Assembly (NCBI RefSeq): GCF_013433315.1
Contig: NZ_WXVV01000012.1
Location: 1 to 64,000 of the forward strand
Reading direction: 5' to 3'
Length of the DNA: 64,000 bases
Source: Pseudomonas crudilactis
GTDB lineage: Bacteria > Pseudomonadota > Gammaproteobacteria > Pseudomonadales > Pseudomonadaceae
Below, one piece after another: positions 16,121 through 25,676 of this stretch. The position numbers and the translations under genes are program-made. Each line of letters starts with the position of its first letter. Position 1 is the first letter of the stretch. The notes under the pieces are model-generated. The model was not told the DNA's origin. It saw only the letters and a list, made by a program, of their open reading frames with translations, and searched no databases.

Positions 16121-17602
16121 ATGACCACCGTCCGCACTCGCATCGCGCCATCGCCTACCGGGGATCCCCACGTAGGTACCGCTTACATCGCATTGTTCAA
16201 CTACTGCTTTGCCAAGCAGCATGGCGGTGAGTTCATCCTGCGGATCGAAGACACCGACCAGTTGCGTTCGACCCGCGAGTCCGAACAGCAGATCTTCGAC
16301 GCCCTGCGCTGGTTGGGTATCGATTGGAGCGAAGGCCCGGACGTTGGCGGCCCGCACGGTCCATACCGTCAGAGCGAGCGTGGCGATATCTATCAGAAGT
16401 ACTGCCAGCAGCTGGTCGACATGGGTCATGCGTTCCCATGCTTCTGCACTGCTGAAGAACTCGATCAGATGCGCGCTGAGCAAATGGCTCGCGGCGAAAC
16501 CCCGCGCTATGACGGCCGCGCGCTGCTGCTGTCGAAGGAAGAAGTTGCGGCGCGTCTGGCTGCCGGCGAACCCCACGTGATCCGCATGAAAGTGCCGAGC
16601 GAAGGCGTTTGCGTCGTCCCGGACATGCTGCGTGGCGATGTCGAGATCCCGTGGGATCGCATGGACATGCAAGTGCTGATGAAGACCGACGGCCTGCCGA
16701 CGTACTTCCTCGCCAACGTCGTCGACGACCACCTGATGGGCATCACCCACGTGCTGCGTGGCGAAGAGTGGCTGCCATCGGCGCCGAAACTGATCCTGCT
16801 TTACGAATACTTCGGCTGGGAACAACCAGAGCTGTGTTACATGCCGCTGCTGCGTAACCCGGACAAGAGCAAGCTGTCCAAGCGCAAGAACCCGACCTCG
16901 GTGACGTTCTACGAGCGCATGGGCTTCATGCCGGAAGCGATGCTCAACTACCTCGGTCGCATGGGCTGGTCGATGCCGGACGAGCGCGAGAAGTTCTCGC
17001 TGCAGGAAATGGTCGACAACTTTGATCTCAAGCGTGTTTCGCTGGGTGGGCCGATCTTCGACATCGAGAAGCTGTCGTGGCTCAACGGCCAATGGCTGCG
17101 TGACCTGCCGGTGGAAGAGTTCGCCAGCCGCTTGCAGACCTGGGCATTGAACCCGGAGTACATGATGAAGATCGCGCCGCTGGTGCAGGGCCGCGTTGAA
17201 ACCTTCAGCCAGGTTGCACCGCTGGGCGGTTTCTTCTTCGCCGGCGGCGTCAATCCGGATGCCAAGCTGTTCGAATCGAAGAAACTGTCGGGCGATCAGG
17301 TTCGGCAGTTGATGCAGTTGATCCTGTGGAAGCTGGAAAGCCTGCGTCAGTGGGAGAAGGACAACATCACTGCAACGATTCAGGCTGTGGTTGAATCGCT
17401 GGAGTTGAAACTGCGCGATGCGATGCCATTGATGTTTGCCGCGATCACCGGGCAGGCGAGTTCGGTGTCGGTGCTCGATGCGATGGAAATCATTGGCCCG
17501 GACCTGACCCGTTATCGTCTGCGTCAGGCGATTGACCTGCTGGGTGGCGTGTCGAAGAAAGAAAACAAAGAGTGGGAAAAGCTGCTGGGCGCTATCGCTT
17601 AA
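16121..17602 (+). CDS. gltX: glutamyl-tRNA synthetase
   Basis: A 493-residue class I synthetase. The HIGH-equivalent motif is in [14 protein letters not shown] and the KMSKS-equivalent is KLSKRKNP. The enzyme charges tRNA-Glu in the cytoplasm; two tRNA-Glu genes follow about 360 and 640 bases downstream. The ATG at 16121 gives the standard start [15 protein letters not shown] strong terminator follows, so the tRNA cluster is transcribed separately. Confidence 0.99.
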   Translation: MTTVRTRIAPSPTGDPHVGTAYIALFNYCFAKQHGGEFILRIEDTDQLRSTRESEQQIFDALRWLGIDWSEGPDVGGPHGPYRQSERGDIYQKYCQQLVDMGHAFPCFCTAEELDQMRAEQMARGETPRYDGRALLLSKEEVAARLAAGEPHVIRMKVPSEGVCVVPDMLRGDVEIPWDRMDMQVLMKTDGLPTYFLANVVDDHLMGITHVLRGEEWLPSAPKLILLYEYFGWEQPELCYMPLLRNPDKSKLSKRKNPTSVTFYERMGFMPEAMLNYLGRMGWSMPDEREKFSLQEMVDNFDLKRVSLGGPIFDIEKLSWLNGQWLRDLPVEEFASRLQTWALNPEYMMKIAPLVQGRVETFSQVAPLGGFFFAGGVNPDAKLFESKKLSGDQVRQLMQLILWKLESLRQWEKDNITATIQAVVESLELKLRDAMPLMFAAITGQASSVSVLDAMEIIGPDLTRYRLRQAIDLLGGVSKKENKEWEKLLGAIA

Positions 17603-17626
17603 GCACGTCTGACTCTGCAGGAACCA

Positions 17627-17667
17627 CCGAAGGCCGGGATCTTTTGATTCCGGCCTTCGGCGTTTTT
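17627..17667 (+). terminator. terminator of gltX
   Basis: The stem CCGAAGGCCGGGA with its complement around a TCTTTTGA-type loop is followed by CGTTTTT. Confidence 0.9.
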
Positions 17668-17743
17668 CCCCCCGAATTTACGGGGGAGGGCGGTAAGTGA
17701 TTGTTATGCCGACGAAAAACTTTGAAAAATTTCAAAAATAAGT

Positions 17744-17772
17744 TTGACAGGCTTTCGATACGCCCTTAAGAT
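17744..17772 (+). promoter_or_regulatory. promoter of the tRNA-Ala/Glu array
   Basis: TTGACA at 17744-17749 and TAAGAT at 17767-17772 are 17 bases apart, an almost ideal sigma70 promoter, with a GC-rich tract just after it as in stringently controlled stable-RNA promoters. Confidence 0.75.
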
Positions 17773-17805
17773 TCGCCCCGTCCTCAGCGATGACATCAAC
17801 GATGA

Positions 17806-17881
17806 GGGGCTATAGCTCAGCTGGGAGAGCGCCTGCATGGCATGCAGGAGGTCAACGGTTCGATCCCGTTTAGCTCCACCA
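17806..17881 (+). tRNA. tRNA-Ala (GGC), copy 1
   Basis: A 76-base cloverleaf starts GGGGCTATAGCTCAG, has anticodon arm CCTGCATGGCATGCAGG and ends with encoded CCA. First member of a duplicated Ala-Glu array. Confidence 0.97.
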
Positions 17882-17960
17882 ATTTACACTTCGAAGCCTG
17901 GCCACACCGGCTCCGAAGCGATCAACACTCAGCGTTGATCAGTTGTATAGAAGGGTTTGC

Positions 17961-18036
17961 GTCCCCTTCGTCTAGTGGCCTAGGACACCGCCCTTTCACG
18001 GCGGTAACAGGGGTTCGAGTCCCCTAGGGGACGCCA
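17961..18036 (+). tRNA. tRNA-Glu (TTC), copy 1
   Basis: A 76-base cloverleaf starts GTCCCCTTCGTCTAG, has anticodon TTC in CCGCCCTTTCACGGCGG and ends in CCA. Confidence 0.97.
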
Positions 18037-18089
18037 GTTTTACAGAAGCGATGTTGCAAGATGTCGCTCCGCCGCGAGGCGAAAAATCC

Positions 18090-18165
18090 GGGGCTTTAGC
18101 TCAGCTGGGAGAGCGCCTGCATGGCATGCAGGAGGTCAGCGGTTCGATCCCGCTAAGCTCCACCA
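18090..18165 (+). tRNA. tRNA-Ala (GGC), copy 2
   Basis: Nearly identical to copy 1. It differs in the acceptor/D region (GGGGCTTTAGC instead of GGGGCTATAGC) and in the T-stem, where both partners changed (AGCGG/CCGCT against AACGG/CCGTT), so pairing is kept. Confidence 0.97.
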
Positions 18166-18245
18166 ATTTTACACGTTCAAGGTCTGGCCACACCGGCCTT
18201 GAATCGATCAGATCTCAGCACTGATCAGTTGTATAGAAGGTTTGT

Positions 18246-18321
18246 GTCCCCTTCGTCTAGTGGCCTAGGACACCGCCCTTTCACGGCGGTAACAGGGGTT
18301 CGAGTCCCCTAGGGGACGCCA
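18246..18321 (+). tRNA. tRNA-Glu (TTC), copy 2
   Basis: Identical over its 76 bases to copy 1 at 17961. The spacer before it resembles the first Ala-Glu spacer, indicating a tandem duplication of the pair. Confidence 0.97.
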
Positions 18322-18348
18322 CGATTACCCGCTCTGCGGGATTTTATA

Positions 18349-18376
18349 AGGGTCATTCAATTATTGAATGGCCCTT
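18349..18376 (+). terminator. terminator of the tRNA array
   Basis: The hairpin AAGGGTCATTCAA with its near-complement is followed by CTTTTG. A smaller hairpin CCCGC-N3-GCGGG precedes it at 18328-18340. Confidence 0.75.
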
Positions 18377-18454
18377 TTGTTTGTCTGGCGTTTGGCCAAT
18401 TCTCCTTTTTCCTTACACTGTGCTTCAGACCAGCGGTCATATCCTTGACTTGCA

Positions 18455-18479
18455 GAATATTATTATGCGAATAATATTC
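18455..18479. promoter_or_regulatory. perfect inverted repeat, probable TetR operator
   Basis: GAATATTATT, five bases, then AATAATATTC form a perfect 25-base palindrome 24 bases before the TetR start codon. TTGACT at 18445-18450 just upstream is a likely -35 element, so a bound repressor would cover the -10 region. Autorepression is inferred. Confidence 0.7.
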
Positions 18480-18503
18480 TAGTCGTAATATTCGGAGGCA
18501 ACG

Positions 18504-19043
18504 ATGAACGATAAAAAAGCTCAAACCCGCGAACGCATCCTCAAGGCTGCCAGCGCCGCACTGATTCAGCGCGGCCCGGCTGACCCGAGCGTGGGCGAAG
18601 TGATGGGCGCAGCCGGCCTCACCGTCGGTGGCTTCTATGCGCATTTCGAAAGCAAGGACGCGATGATGCTCGAAGCGTTCAAGCAATTGCTCGGTCGCCG
18701 CCGCGACCTGATTGCCGACATGGATGCCGAATTGACCGGCGAAGAGCGGCGCGCCTTGGTTGCCGCGTTCTACCTGTCGCGCAAGCACCGTGATTCCAGC
18801 GACGCCGCGTGCCCGATTCCAGCGTCCATCGGCGAATTGGGTCGTCTGCCGGAATCGTTCCGCATCGCGCTGAACGAACACCTGGAGTTGATGATTGCGC
18901 AGTTGGCGTCCAGCCCTGAGGACACCGACAAAGCCCTGGCCGACGTGGCCTTGATGGTGGGTGGTCTGGCGCTGGCAAGGGCGCTGGGCCCGGGAGATTT
19001 ATCCGATCGATTGCTGCGCGCTGCCAAGTCGGCGGTGCGTTGA
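18504..19043 (+). CDS. TetR-family transcriptional regulator
   Basis: A 179-residue regulator. The N-terminal helix-turn-helix covers about residues 8-54, with TRERILKAASAALIQRG and VGEVMGAAGLTVGGFYAHF. The C-terminal ligand domain is unassigned. It is followed after 30 bases by an alpha/beta hydrolase gene, probably in the same operon, and preceded by a perfect palindrome at 18455. AGGA is placed well before the ATG at 18504. Inducer unknown. Confidence 0.94.
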   Translation: MNDKKAQTRERILKAASAALIQRGPADPSVGEVMGAAGLTVGGFYAHFESKDAMMLEAFKQLLGRRRDLIADMDAELTGEERRALVAAFYLSRKHRDSSDAACPIPASIGELGRLPESFRIALNEHLELMIAQLASSPEDTDKALADVALMVGGLALARALGPGDLSDRLLRAAKSAVR

Positions 19044-19073
19044 CCTGAAGGCAACAGGCCTGAGGAGAGAGCG

Positions 19074-19907
19074 ATGAACACGTTGAAGTGGGTTCGTGGC
19101 GTTAATGGCACCTTGGGCTGGATTGCACCGCAACGAGTGGCGAGCAAAATGCGTCTGGCATTCATGACGCCACGCTCGCTGCCGCTGCGCGATTGGGAGT
19201 TGCCGCTGCTGGCCAGTTCCGAACGCATCACTTTGCGCTTCGGCCTCTCGGCGCTGCGCTGGGGCCAAGGTCCGACAGTGCTGCTGATGCACGGTTGGGA
19301 AGGGCGGCCCACTCAGTTCGCCGCACTGATTACCGCGCTGGTCGAGGCCGGTTATACCGTTGTCGCGCTCGATGGTCCGGCCCACGGGCGTTCGCCGGGG
19401 CGTGAAGCCAACGTCGTATTGTTTGCTCGGGCGATGCTCGAAGCAGCTGCGGAGTTGCCGCCGCTGCAAGCGGTGATCGGTCATTCCATGGGCGGCGCCA
19501 GCGCCATGCTCGCCGTGCAATTGGGCTTGCGCACCGAAACGCTGGTCAGCATTGCCGCGCCGGCTCGAATACTCGGCGTACTGCGCGGTTTTGCCCGCTA
19601 CGTCGGCATGCCGCCCCGAGCCCGTTCCGCTTTCATCCGCCAAGTCGAGCAAGATGTCGGTATGCGCGCCGCCACCCTTGATGTCGCTCACTATCAACTG
19701 GATATGCCCGGCCTGATCGTGCATGCCGAGGATGACAATTTCGTCTCGGTCAAGGAATCGCAAGTGATCCACGAATCCTGGTTCGATAGCCGTTTGTTGC
19801 GCCTTGAAGATGGCGGTCACCAGCGCGTGCTGGCCGACCCTCGGGTGATTGATGGCGTGTTATCACTGCTCGCCGGTCGCAGCCTTCAGGCGCGCCAATC
19901 GGCGTGA
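19074..19907 (+). CDS. alpha/beta-fold hydrolase
   Basis: A 277-residue hydrolase. The nucleophile elbow is GHSMGGASA with the catalytic Ser; upstream TVLLMHGWEGRPTQF holds the oxyanion loop. Asp of the triad is likely in VHAEDDNFVS and His in EDGGHQRVL. There is no signal peptide. It lies downstream of the TetR gene and upstream of a thioesterase gene. Substrate, probably an ester or thioester, cannot be read from sequence. Confidence 0.92.
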   Translation: MNTLKWVRGVNGTLGWIAPQRVASKMRLAFMTPRSLPLRDWELPLLASSERITLRFGLSALRWGQGPTVLLMHGWEGRPTQFAALITALVEAGYTVVALDGPAHGRSPGREANVVLFARAMLEAAAELPPLQAVIGHSMGGASAMLAVQLGLRTETLVSIAAPARILGVLRGFARYVGMPPRARSAFIRQVEQDVGMRAATLDVAHYQLDMPGLIVHAEDDNFVSVKESQVIHESWFDSRLLRLEDGGHQRVLADPRVIDGVLSLLAGRSLQARQSA

Positions 19908-19953
19908 GCTCCGTTACACTGCCCCGGTTGAATACATTGACCGGGAGTGGGGC

Positions 19954-20403
19954 ATGGGCTGGGATCGGGCAACGCCGTTTACCATTGATCTGCAAGTAGG
20001 CGCCGAGGACATCGACGGGCTGGGCCACGCGAACAACGCGGTGTACGTCACCTGGCTCGAGCGCTGTGCCTGGCGCCACTCGCAACGTCTGGGCCTGGAT
20101 CTGGTCGAGTATCGGCGACTGGATCGGGCGATGGCTGTAGTGCGCCACGAGATCGATTATCTCGCTGCAGCCTATGAAGGCGACGAACTGCAATTGGCGA
20201 CCTGGATCGTTGATTGGGATCAGCGCCTGAAAATGACCCGGCATTTTCAGCTCAAACGTCCGAGCGACAATGCGACGCTGCTGCGCGCGCAGACCACGTT
20301 TGTCTGTATTGAACTGTCCACGGGCAAGCCTAAGCGCATGCCGACCGAATTCATTGACGGTTATGGCCCGGCGATCCAGATCCCGGAATCTGCCCGAATC
20401 TAA
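19954..20403 (+). CDS. hot-dog fold acyl-CoA thioesterase (4HBT/YbgC-FadM type)
   Basis: A 149-residue single hot-dog domain. The segment VGAEDIDGLGHANNAVYVTW matches the active-site motif D-x-x-G-H-x-N-N of this family. These enzymes hydrolyse acyl-CoA thioesters in the cytoplasm. The ATG at 19954 with upstream GGGAGTGG starts MGWDRATPFTIDLQV. It follows the hydrolase by 46 bases and may be co-transcribed. Chain-length preference unknown. Confidence 0.92.
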   Translation: MGWDRATPFTIDLQVGAEDIDGLGHANNAVYVTWLERCAWRHSQRLGLDLVEYRRLDRAMAVVRHEIDYLAAAYEGDELQLATWIVDWDQRLKMTRHFQLKRPSDNATLLRAQTTFVCIELSTGKPKRMPTEFIDGYGPAIQIPESARI

Positions 20404-20405
20404 AC

Positions 20406-20494
20406 TGTAGGAGTGAGCCTGCTCGCGATAGCGGTGTGTCAGCCAACATATGCCTCACTGACACACCGCTATCGCGAGCAGGCTCACTCCTACA
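20406..20494. repeat. REP-type inverted pair (GTGAGCCTGCTCGCGATAG class)
   Basis: Two copies face each other with near-perfect symmetry over the whole element; the inner TGTGTCAG also pairs with CTGACACA. Same class as 2089-2177. It can fold into one very long hairpin. Confidence 0.92.
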
Positions 20495-20571
20495 AGGGAT
20501 ATGTGTTGTTCTGCGGATTTGTGCGATATCCAGTAAACTGCCGCACGTTTTTCTTCAAGTAGTATTTTCCC

Positions 20572-21531
20572 ATGCAAATTGCTCTGGCGCCCATGGAGGG
20601 GTTGGTCGACGACATCCTTCGCGACGTGCTGACCCGCGTTGGCGGCATCGATTGGTGCGTGACCGAATTCATTCGGGTCAACGACCAGTTGCTCACTCCA
20701 GCCTACTTTCACAAGTTCGGCCCTGAGCTGCTCAACGGCGCGCGTACCGCATCTGGCGTGCCATTGCGTGTGCAATTGCTCGGTTCCGATCCGGTGTGTC
20801 TGGCGGAAAACGCTGCACTGGCCTGCGAACTCGGCTCCGAAGTCATTGACCTCAACTTCGGCTGCCCGGCCAAGACCGTGAACAAATCCCGTGGCGGCGC
20901 CGTTCTGCTCAAAGAGCCGGAACTGCTCAACCAGATCGTCGAGCACGTGCGCCGCGCCGTACCCGCGCACATTCCCGTCACCGCAAAAATGCGCCTCGGT
21001 TTCGACAGCCCCGACGGTTCGCTGGTCTGCGCCACGGCGCTGGCCGAAGGCGGCGCCGAACACATCGTGGTTCACGCCCGAACTAAAATGGATGGCTACA
21101 AACCGCCGGCGCATTGGGAATGGATTCCGCGCGTGCAAGACGTGGTCAAAGTCCCGGTTTTCGCCAATGGTGATATCTGGAGCGTTGAAGACTGGCGGCG
21201 TTGCCGCGAAATCAGTGGCGTGGAAGACATCATGCTCGGTCGCGGTCTGGTGTCGCGCCCGGATCTGGCCAAACAGATCGCTGCTGCTCGCGCTGGAGAA
21301 GAAGTGGTCGAGATGACCTGGGCCGAGCTGATGCCGCTGATCCAGGACTTCTGGCTGCAAGCCAAAGCGCAGATGACCGCGCGCCAGTCGCCGGGCCGTT
21401 TGAAGCAATGGCTGGCCATGCTGACGCGCAATTATCCCGAGGCGGTTGAGCTGTTCACCGTCCTGCGCCGTGAAACTGAGCCGGATCACGTCTCGCGTTT
21501 GCTCGGTCTGCCGGTCGCCGAAGCGGCCTGA
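20572..21531 (+). CDS. dusC: tRNA-dihydrouridine(16) synthase
   Basis: A 319-residue FMN-dependent Dus enzyme. It begins [18 protein letters not shown]. The catalytic Cys lies in [20 protein letters not shown], and the FMN-binding segment [13 protein letters not shown] is present. Length and N-terminus fit DusC, which reduces U16 of tRNA. The ATG at 20572 is the family start. It stands between a REP element and ibpA. Confidence 0.94.
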   Translation: MQIALAPMEGLVDDILRDVLTRVGGIDWCVTEFIRVNDQLLTPAYFHKFGPELLNGARTASGVPLRVQLLGSDPVCLAENAALACELGSEVIDLNFGCPAKTVNKSRGGAVLLKEPELLNQIVEHVRRAVPAHIPVTAKMRLGFDSPDGSLVCATALAEGGAEHIVVHARTKMDGYKPPAHWEWIPRVQDVVKVPVFANGDIWSVEDWRRCREISGVEDIMLGRGLVSRPDLAKQIAAARAGEEVVEMTWAELMPLIQDFWLQAKAQMTARQSPGRLKQWLAMLTRNYPEAVELFTVLRRETEPDHVSRLLGLPVAEAA

Positions 21532-21551
21532 AAAAAATCTGCAAATAGTCT

Positions 21552-21579
21552 CTTGAAATCATTTCAGCGGTCCTTATCT
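21552..21579 (+). promoter_or_regulatory. sigma32-like heat-shock promoter of ibpA
   Basis: CTTGAAA at 21552-21558 is followed after 13 bases by CCTTATCT, close to the sigma32 consensus CTTGAAA-N13-CCCCATNT. It lies about 75 bases before the ibpA start. Confidence 0.75.
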
Positions 21580-21585
21580 AAGGGT

Positions 21586-21652
21586 TACGCGATGCCGAAT
21601 TCGGGTCGCGGAGTCAAAAAACCTTGCTGATTGTTTTCAGGAGATTTGAACC
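21586..21652 (+). promoter_or_regulatory. probable ROSE-type RNA thermometer in the ibpA leader
   Basis: The leader ends with a hairpin that can hide the ribosome-binding site: TTGCT at 21624-21628 faces AGGAG at 21639-21643. This is the UYGCU/anti-Shine-Dalgarno pattern of ROSE elements, established for Pseudomonas ibpA genes. Upstream hairpin sequence GCGATGCCGAATTCGG also fits. Confidence 0.65.
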
Positions 21653-22099
21653 ATGAGTACTGCATTTTCCCTCGCGCCACTGTTCCGTTCCTCGGTCGGT
21701 TTCGACCGTTTCAATGACCTGTTCGAAACCGCCCTGCGCAACGAGCCAGGCAGCAGCTACCCACCTTACAACGTCGAAAAACACGGTGATGACCAATACC
21801 GCATCGTCGTAGCGGCCGCCGGTTTCCAGGAAGAAGACCTGGAGCTGCAAGTCGAGAAGGGTGTGCTGACCATCAGTGGCGGCAAGCGTGATGCCAACGA
21901 AGGCGTGACCTTCCTGCATCAGGGCATCGCCCAACGTGCTTTCAAGCTGTCCTTCCGCCTGGCCGATCACATCGAGATCAAGGCGGCGGATCTGAGCAAT
22001 GGTCTGCTGAGCATCGACCTGCTGCGAGTGATCCCGGAAGAAGCGAAAGCCAAACGCATCCCGATCAACGGGACGCAGAAGCCGGCGTTGCAGCACTGA
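21653..22099 (+). CDS. ibpA: small heat-shock protein Hsp20 (IbpA)
   Basis: A 148-residue IbpA-type small heat-shock protein. The alpha-crystallin domain runs from about residue 38 (PPYNVEKHGDDQYRIVVAAA) to 130, and a short C-terminal tail includes KRIPI, the I-x-I-type oligomerisation motif. It holds unfolding proteins for later refolding by Hsp70/ClpB. The upstream sigma32-like promoter and RNA thermometer point to heat control at two levels. Confidence 0.96.
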   Translation: MSTAFSLAPLFRSSVGFDRFNDLFETALRNEPGSSYPPYNVEKHGDDQYRIVVAAAGFQEEDLELQVEKGVLTISGGKRDANEGVTFLHQGIAQRAFKLSFRLADHIEIKAADLSNGLLSIDLLRVIPEEAKAKRIPINGTQKPALQH

Positions 22100-22149
22100 G
22101 TCATGCGCCGCAACACAATCGTCTGAACAGGCGATGAGCCGCTGAATGA

Positions 22150-22176
22150 AGGCCCCGATACGTCGGGGCCTTTTTT
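22150..22176 (+). terminator. terminator of ibpA
   Basis: The stem AGGCCCCGA with its complement around a short TACG loop is followed by TTTTTT. Confidence 0.92.
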
Positions 22177-22287
22177 GTGCGCGCAAGAAAAGCGCTGTAC
22201 GACTTTGCCGCCGGCGGCGGTTTCTCTACAATCCGCGGCAGTTTTGCCGACCCCCATTCCTCACCGGTCGGCCTGGAGCCTTTTTTC

Positions 22288-22983
22288 ATGGACGAGATTC
22301 AACAGCGCTGGCTGTGCGCCCTGTCTGCACCCATGGCGGCGATCAATACCGGCGCCAGCTACGACGACCCGGCGTTCTGCAATGATCGCTACATCGACCT
22401 GCAGGACAGTTGGGGGATCGATGACCGTGGCCAGCTGTTCGACATGCTCGTACGGATGACCGACGAGGGCCATGCCAAGCACCTCAGCGCGGCGTACTTG
22501 GCGTGGCAGCGTTGTCTGCCAAGTGAATGGCAGGCTCTGCTCGACGACCTGAGTCTCCGCGAACGCATCCTGCATGAGTTTGCCAGTCGCACGTTCGGCA
22601 GTTGCGGGCCGGGCGGGATTCTGTCCTGGGACTATGGCCGCATGGGTTTTCTCTTGCGTTGCGCGGTGCGCAATCAGTGGGTCGACCTGGACGAAAGCAA
22701 CTGGCTGCACAGCCGTTTGGCCCTCAGAGCGCAATTTCACTACGGTAGCTGGATGGCTTACTTCGATGGCTTTGTCGTGGGCCGGACGTTTTGGTCGTGC
22801 CTGAGTGCCAGCGACGATGAGCTTGCGCGTGAGCTGGACCGACAAGGCGCCAATCCCCTTAACGTGCGGATTGCCCGCGGCCTTGCCGAGAACATCCCTC
22901 AGTTTCTGGCTGATTTGCCATGGCACATGGAGATTGATCTACCACCACGCCCGGCATCGCTCAAGGAGTTCGACTGGTCATGA
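22288..22983 (+). CDS. DUF1266-domain protein
   Basis: A 231-residue protein with the DUF1266 look: WGIDDRGQLFDMLVRMTDEGH, then a helical core including GGILSWDYGRMGFLLRCAV and WMAYFDGFVVGRTFW. There is no signal peptide or membrane helix. Its last codon overlaps the start of the J-protein gene (ATGA), so the two are translationally coupled. In E. coli, DUF1266 genes (ybeR, ybeU, from memory) also lie beside J-protein and hscC genes, supporting a shared chaperone-linked role. Biochemical function unknown. Confidence 0.82.
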   Translation: MDEIQQRWLCALSAPMAAINTGASYDDPAFCNDRYIDLQDSWGIDDRGQLFDMLVRMTDEGHAKHLSAAYLAWQRCLPSEWQALLDDLSLRERILHEFASRTFGSCGPGGILSWDYGRMGFLLRCAVRNQWVDLDESNWLHSRLALRAQFHYGSWMAYFDGFVVGRTFWSCLSASDDELARELDRQGANPLNVRIARGLAENIPQFLADLPWHMEIDLPPRPASLKEFDWS

Positions 22984-25676
22984 GTTGCTGGATCCGCCTG
23001 GGCATCGAGCCTACCAACGACGAAACCCTGATTCGCAACGCCTACCGCGCACGCTTGCCGGCGCATCACCCGGAGACTGACCCGCAAGGCTTCCAGGCGT
23101 TGCGCATGGCCTACGAAAACGCCCTGCGTCTGGCTCGTGAAGGCGAGGAAGAAGAGCCCGAACAAACGCTCGAAGCATCAGAACCCGAGGTCGTTGAAAT
23201 CCCTCGGGCATTCGTGGAATTCTGCGAGCTGCTTGATGATCCTGCTCGCCGGTTCAATTTCGCTGCGTGGCAGGCATTTGTCCGGAGGCTGGATGAGCTG
23301 TCGCTGGACGTGCTCGATGAACTCAGCTGGGGCTTGTACCACCGGCTGGCCGACGCCGGTCCGTTGTCGTACCGCTGCGCAAATCTTTTGGCCAAACGTA
23401 TGGCCTGGGATCAACAGTTGCTGGATCTGGGTTTCGACGACGCGCATCGGGTGGAGTCCTTTCTCCAGCGAATCGAAACGCCGGACCCGTTCGATACGGA
23501 TCTGATGAGCACATGGTCAGAGGCCGCCCAGACTGAATCACTGTGGTATGCCCGTAGCCTCGACTTCATCTTCAACCAGCGTCCACTGCCTGAGTTCGCC
23601 GACTTCGCCAGTCAGCACACCTGCCTGCCGTTGCCGAATGATGCCGCGTTCCTCAAGCGTCTGCTGGTGCAGTTCACTCAGGCAGGTATTGGCGGGCCGA
23701 CGTTTTTGCAGTGCTGTATCGAGCAGCAGCTTGCTGCACCGGACGATGTCGACTGGCTTTACCTGTTGGCGTGTCAGAGCAGTCTGCTGGGGCGCGACGA
23801 TCAGGCATTGCCGTGCTGGATCCGGCTGTGGAACGAACATCGCCATCCGATGGCGGAAAGTTGTCTGCTGGAGCTGTGTGCCAAGCGCCAGCCGACTTTT
23901 CTGCCCTTGCTGATTCAGGCATTCGATCGTCTGCAGGGCATTTCTGCCTGGCCAGAGGATCTTGGCGATGACGCCCAGGTGTATGGCTGTCCGTCACAAC
24001 ATCCCGAGACGCTGAACCGTTGGCTGGGTGTCGGGCGGTTAAAGCTTGAGAGCCTTGCGCAAAGCTTTGTCGATTGGCGCGTGACCGGTGATGAACTGCC
24101 ATTGCTCGCGCAATTGCTGGGCGAAAATGCCGACAGCCGATTGCTGCATTTATACCGGTACGCCTGGGCGCTGCATCGCGGTGATACGGCGTTGTTGCAG
24201 CAGATTGTGGATGCACCGCTGCCCATCGATGCCCTCGAAAGCCTGGTGATGAGCGGGTTCAAATATCAGGCCGGGCAACACCTGCACTGGTTGCGCACGG
24301 CGCCGATTGCGTCGGCCATGAGCGTGTTCAGCGATGCTGATTCAGCTGCGCGGCCATTGCCGCAGGTGCTGACCGACGGCGAGCGGCACAAGGTCTGTCG
24401 GCTGTGGTTGCGTCGCTTGCGGCCTTACAGCGACGCTGCGCTGGAACGATTGGCAGACGCGTTCAAGCTGGCTGCGCTCAAAGACGACTGTGACTTGTCC
24501 GAGCTCGACTTGATGCTCCAGTTGAGCCGTCGCGGCATTCAGTTTCCGCCAGTCGGGCTGGGTGAGGCCACTTGGGAGTGGCACGCACAGACCTTGTTTT
24601 TGCTGGCATTGCTGGACCAGCCCGAACGCTGGTTGCAACTGATTGACGCGCAGTGCGTGGAGCGCCTGCCTTTCAATCCGGCCCATCCCTTGGGTCGCCT
24701 GCAACCGTTGTTGCGGCGCTTGCAGCGTGAGCAAGGCCATTGCGCCGGTTTGCTCGGATGGTTGCAAGGCAATGACCCGGTGCACGGCTTGTTGGTGCAG
24801 CAATTGTTCAGCGTACAGCAGGCACTCGACAGTATCCGGTTGCCGGCCAATAGCCTGCTTTACACCTGCCTCGAAAGTGATCGTGCTGCCTGCGGCGACG
24901 ATTTGCTGGGGTTGATGATGTTCTGGGGCGTGCTCTATCACGATCCGAGCCTGAGTGCCGAGCAGCATCGCGCGTTGTTGCAATCGATCGCGGCGATCAG
25001 TTGTGAGGACGATTGGTTCGAAGGCTTCCGCGACGGTTTGATCAAAGGCGAACCGGTGTGGCCGCCGCGCAACGTGCTGACGGATTTTGGCGTCGACAAA
25101 CTGTTGGCGTACGAAGCACTGGATGCGCTCAAGGGCTTGATTCGTTATGGCGCTGCCGGGGTGCCGAAAACGCGCGTCCTGCGCCAACTGCAACAGGGCA
25201 AGGACGATGTGCAGAACAGCGTCGGCCTGCGCCTGGCTCTGTGCGCGTTATTGTCCTGGTCGGAACGATTGCTGCTGGCGAAAAGCGATGCTCAGCCGGT
25301 ACCGGCGACAGCGATCTGGCGTCTGGGATCGCGGTTGGGGCGTAAGGCTTTTATCGCTCAGGTCTTGGCCTGCGTAGTGATTGCGCCAGTGGCCGGGCTG
25401 ATCAGTGGCACCACGGGCGCTGGCATTCTTATCCTGCTATTGGGCGTGCTGCTGGTGTTCGGCGCCATTCTGCGCCGTTTGCACGACATGGGCCGGGGCA
25501 TTCCGACGTTGCTGATCTTCATGGCGCTGACGCCGTTTTTGCCATTCCTGCCGTTGGTGTTGTTCGGGCTTGCCGGTGACAAGTTGCCCAACCGCTATGG
25601 TGTGCCGCCGGACAGCGGCGATAGCGAGACGCTGTCCGGCGGCCTGCAGGCTGCTTTACGGCGGCTCAACGGCTAG
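22980..25676 (+). CDS. large J-domain co-chaperone with DUF805-like membrane anchor
   Basis: An 898-residue protein. Residues 1-60 form a divergent J-domain ([20 protein letters not shown], then [15 protein letters not shown]) in which the canonical HPD is HPE (His30-Pro31-Glu32). An acidic linker at about 50-75 follows, then about 700 residues of helical, Leu/Trp-rich sequence that looks like a scaffold. The C-terminus from residue 785 resembles DUF805: RLGRKAF, hydrophobic segments near 790-807, 813-830 and 840-864, and RRLHDMGRG between the last two. It probably recruits the HscC-like Hsp70 encoded opposite to the membrane. Its stop overlaps hscC's stop by four bases. Confidence 0.8.
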   Translation: MSCWIRLGIEPTNDETLIRNAYRARLPAHHPETDPQGFQALRMAYENALRLAREGEEEEPEQTLEASEPEVVEIPRAFVEFCELLDDPARRFNFAAWQAFVRRLDELSLDVLDELSWGLYHRLADAGPLSYRCANLLAKRMAWDQQLLDLGFDDAHRVESFLQRIETPDPFDTDLMSTWSEAAQTESLWYARSLDFIFNQRPLPEFADFASQHTCLPLPNDAAFLKRLLVQFTQAGIGGPTFLQCCIEQQLAAPDDVDWLYLLACQSSLLGRDDQALPCWIRLWNEHRHPMAESCLLELCAKRQPTFLPLLIQAFDRLQGISAWPEDLGDDAQVYGCPSQHPETLNRWLGVGRLKLESLAQSFVDWRVTGDELPLLAQLLGENADSRLLHLYRYAWALHRGDTALLQQIVDAPLPIDALESLVMSGFKYQAGQHLHWLRTAPIASAMSVFSDADSAARPLPQVLTDGERHKVCRLWLRRLRPYSDAALERLADAFKLAALKDDCDLSELDLMLQLSRRGIQFPPVGLGEATWEWHAQTLFLLALLDQPERWLQLIDAQCVERLPFNPAHPLGRLQPLLRRLQREQGHCAGLLGWLQGNDPVHGLLVQQLFSVQQALDSIRLPANSLLYTCLESDRAACGDDLLGLMMFWGVLYHDPSLSAEQHRALLQSIAAISCEDDWFEGFRDGLIKGEPVWPPRNVLTDFGVDKLLAYEALDALKGLIRYGAAGVPKTRVLRQLQQGKDDVQNSVGLRLALCALLSWSERLLLAKSDAQPVPATAIWRLGSRLGRKAFIAQVLACVVIAPVAGLISGTTGAGILILLLGVLLVFGAILRRLHDMGRGIPTLLIFMALTPFLPFLPLVLFGLAGDKLPNRYGVPPDSGDSETLSGGLQAALRRLNG

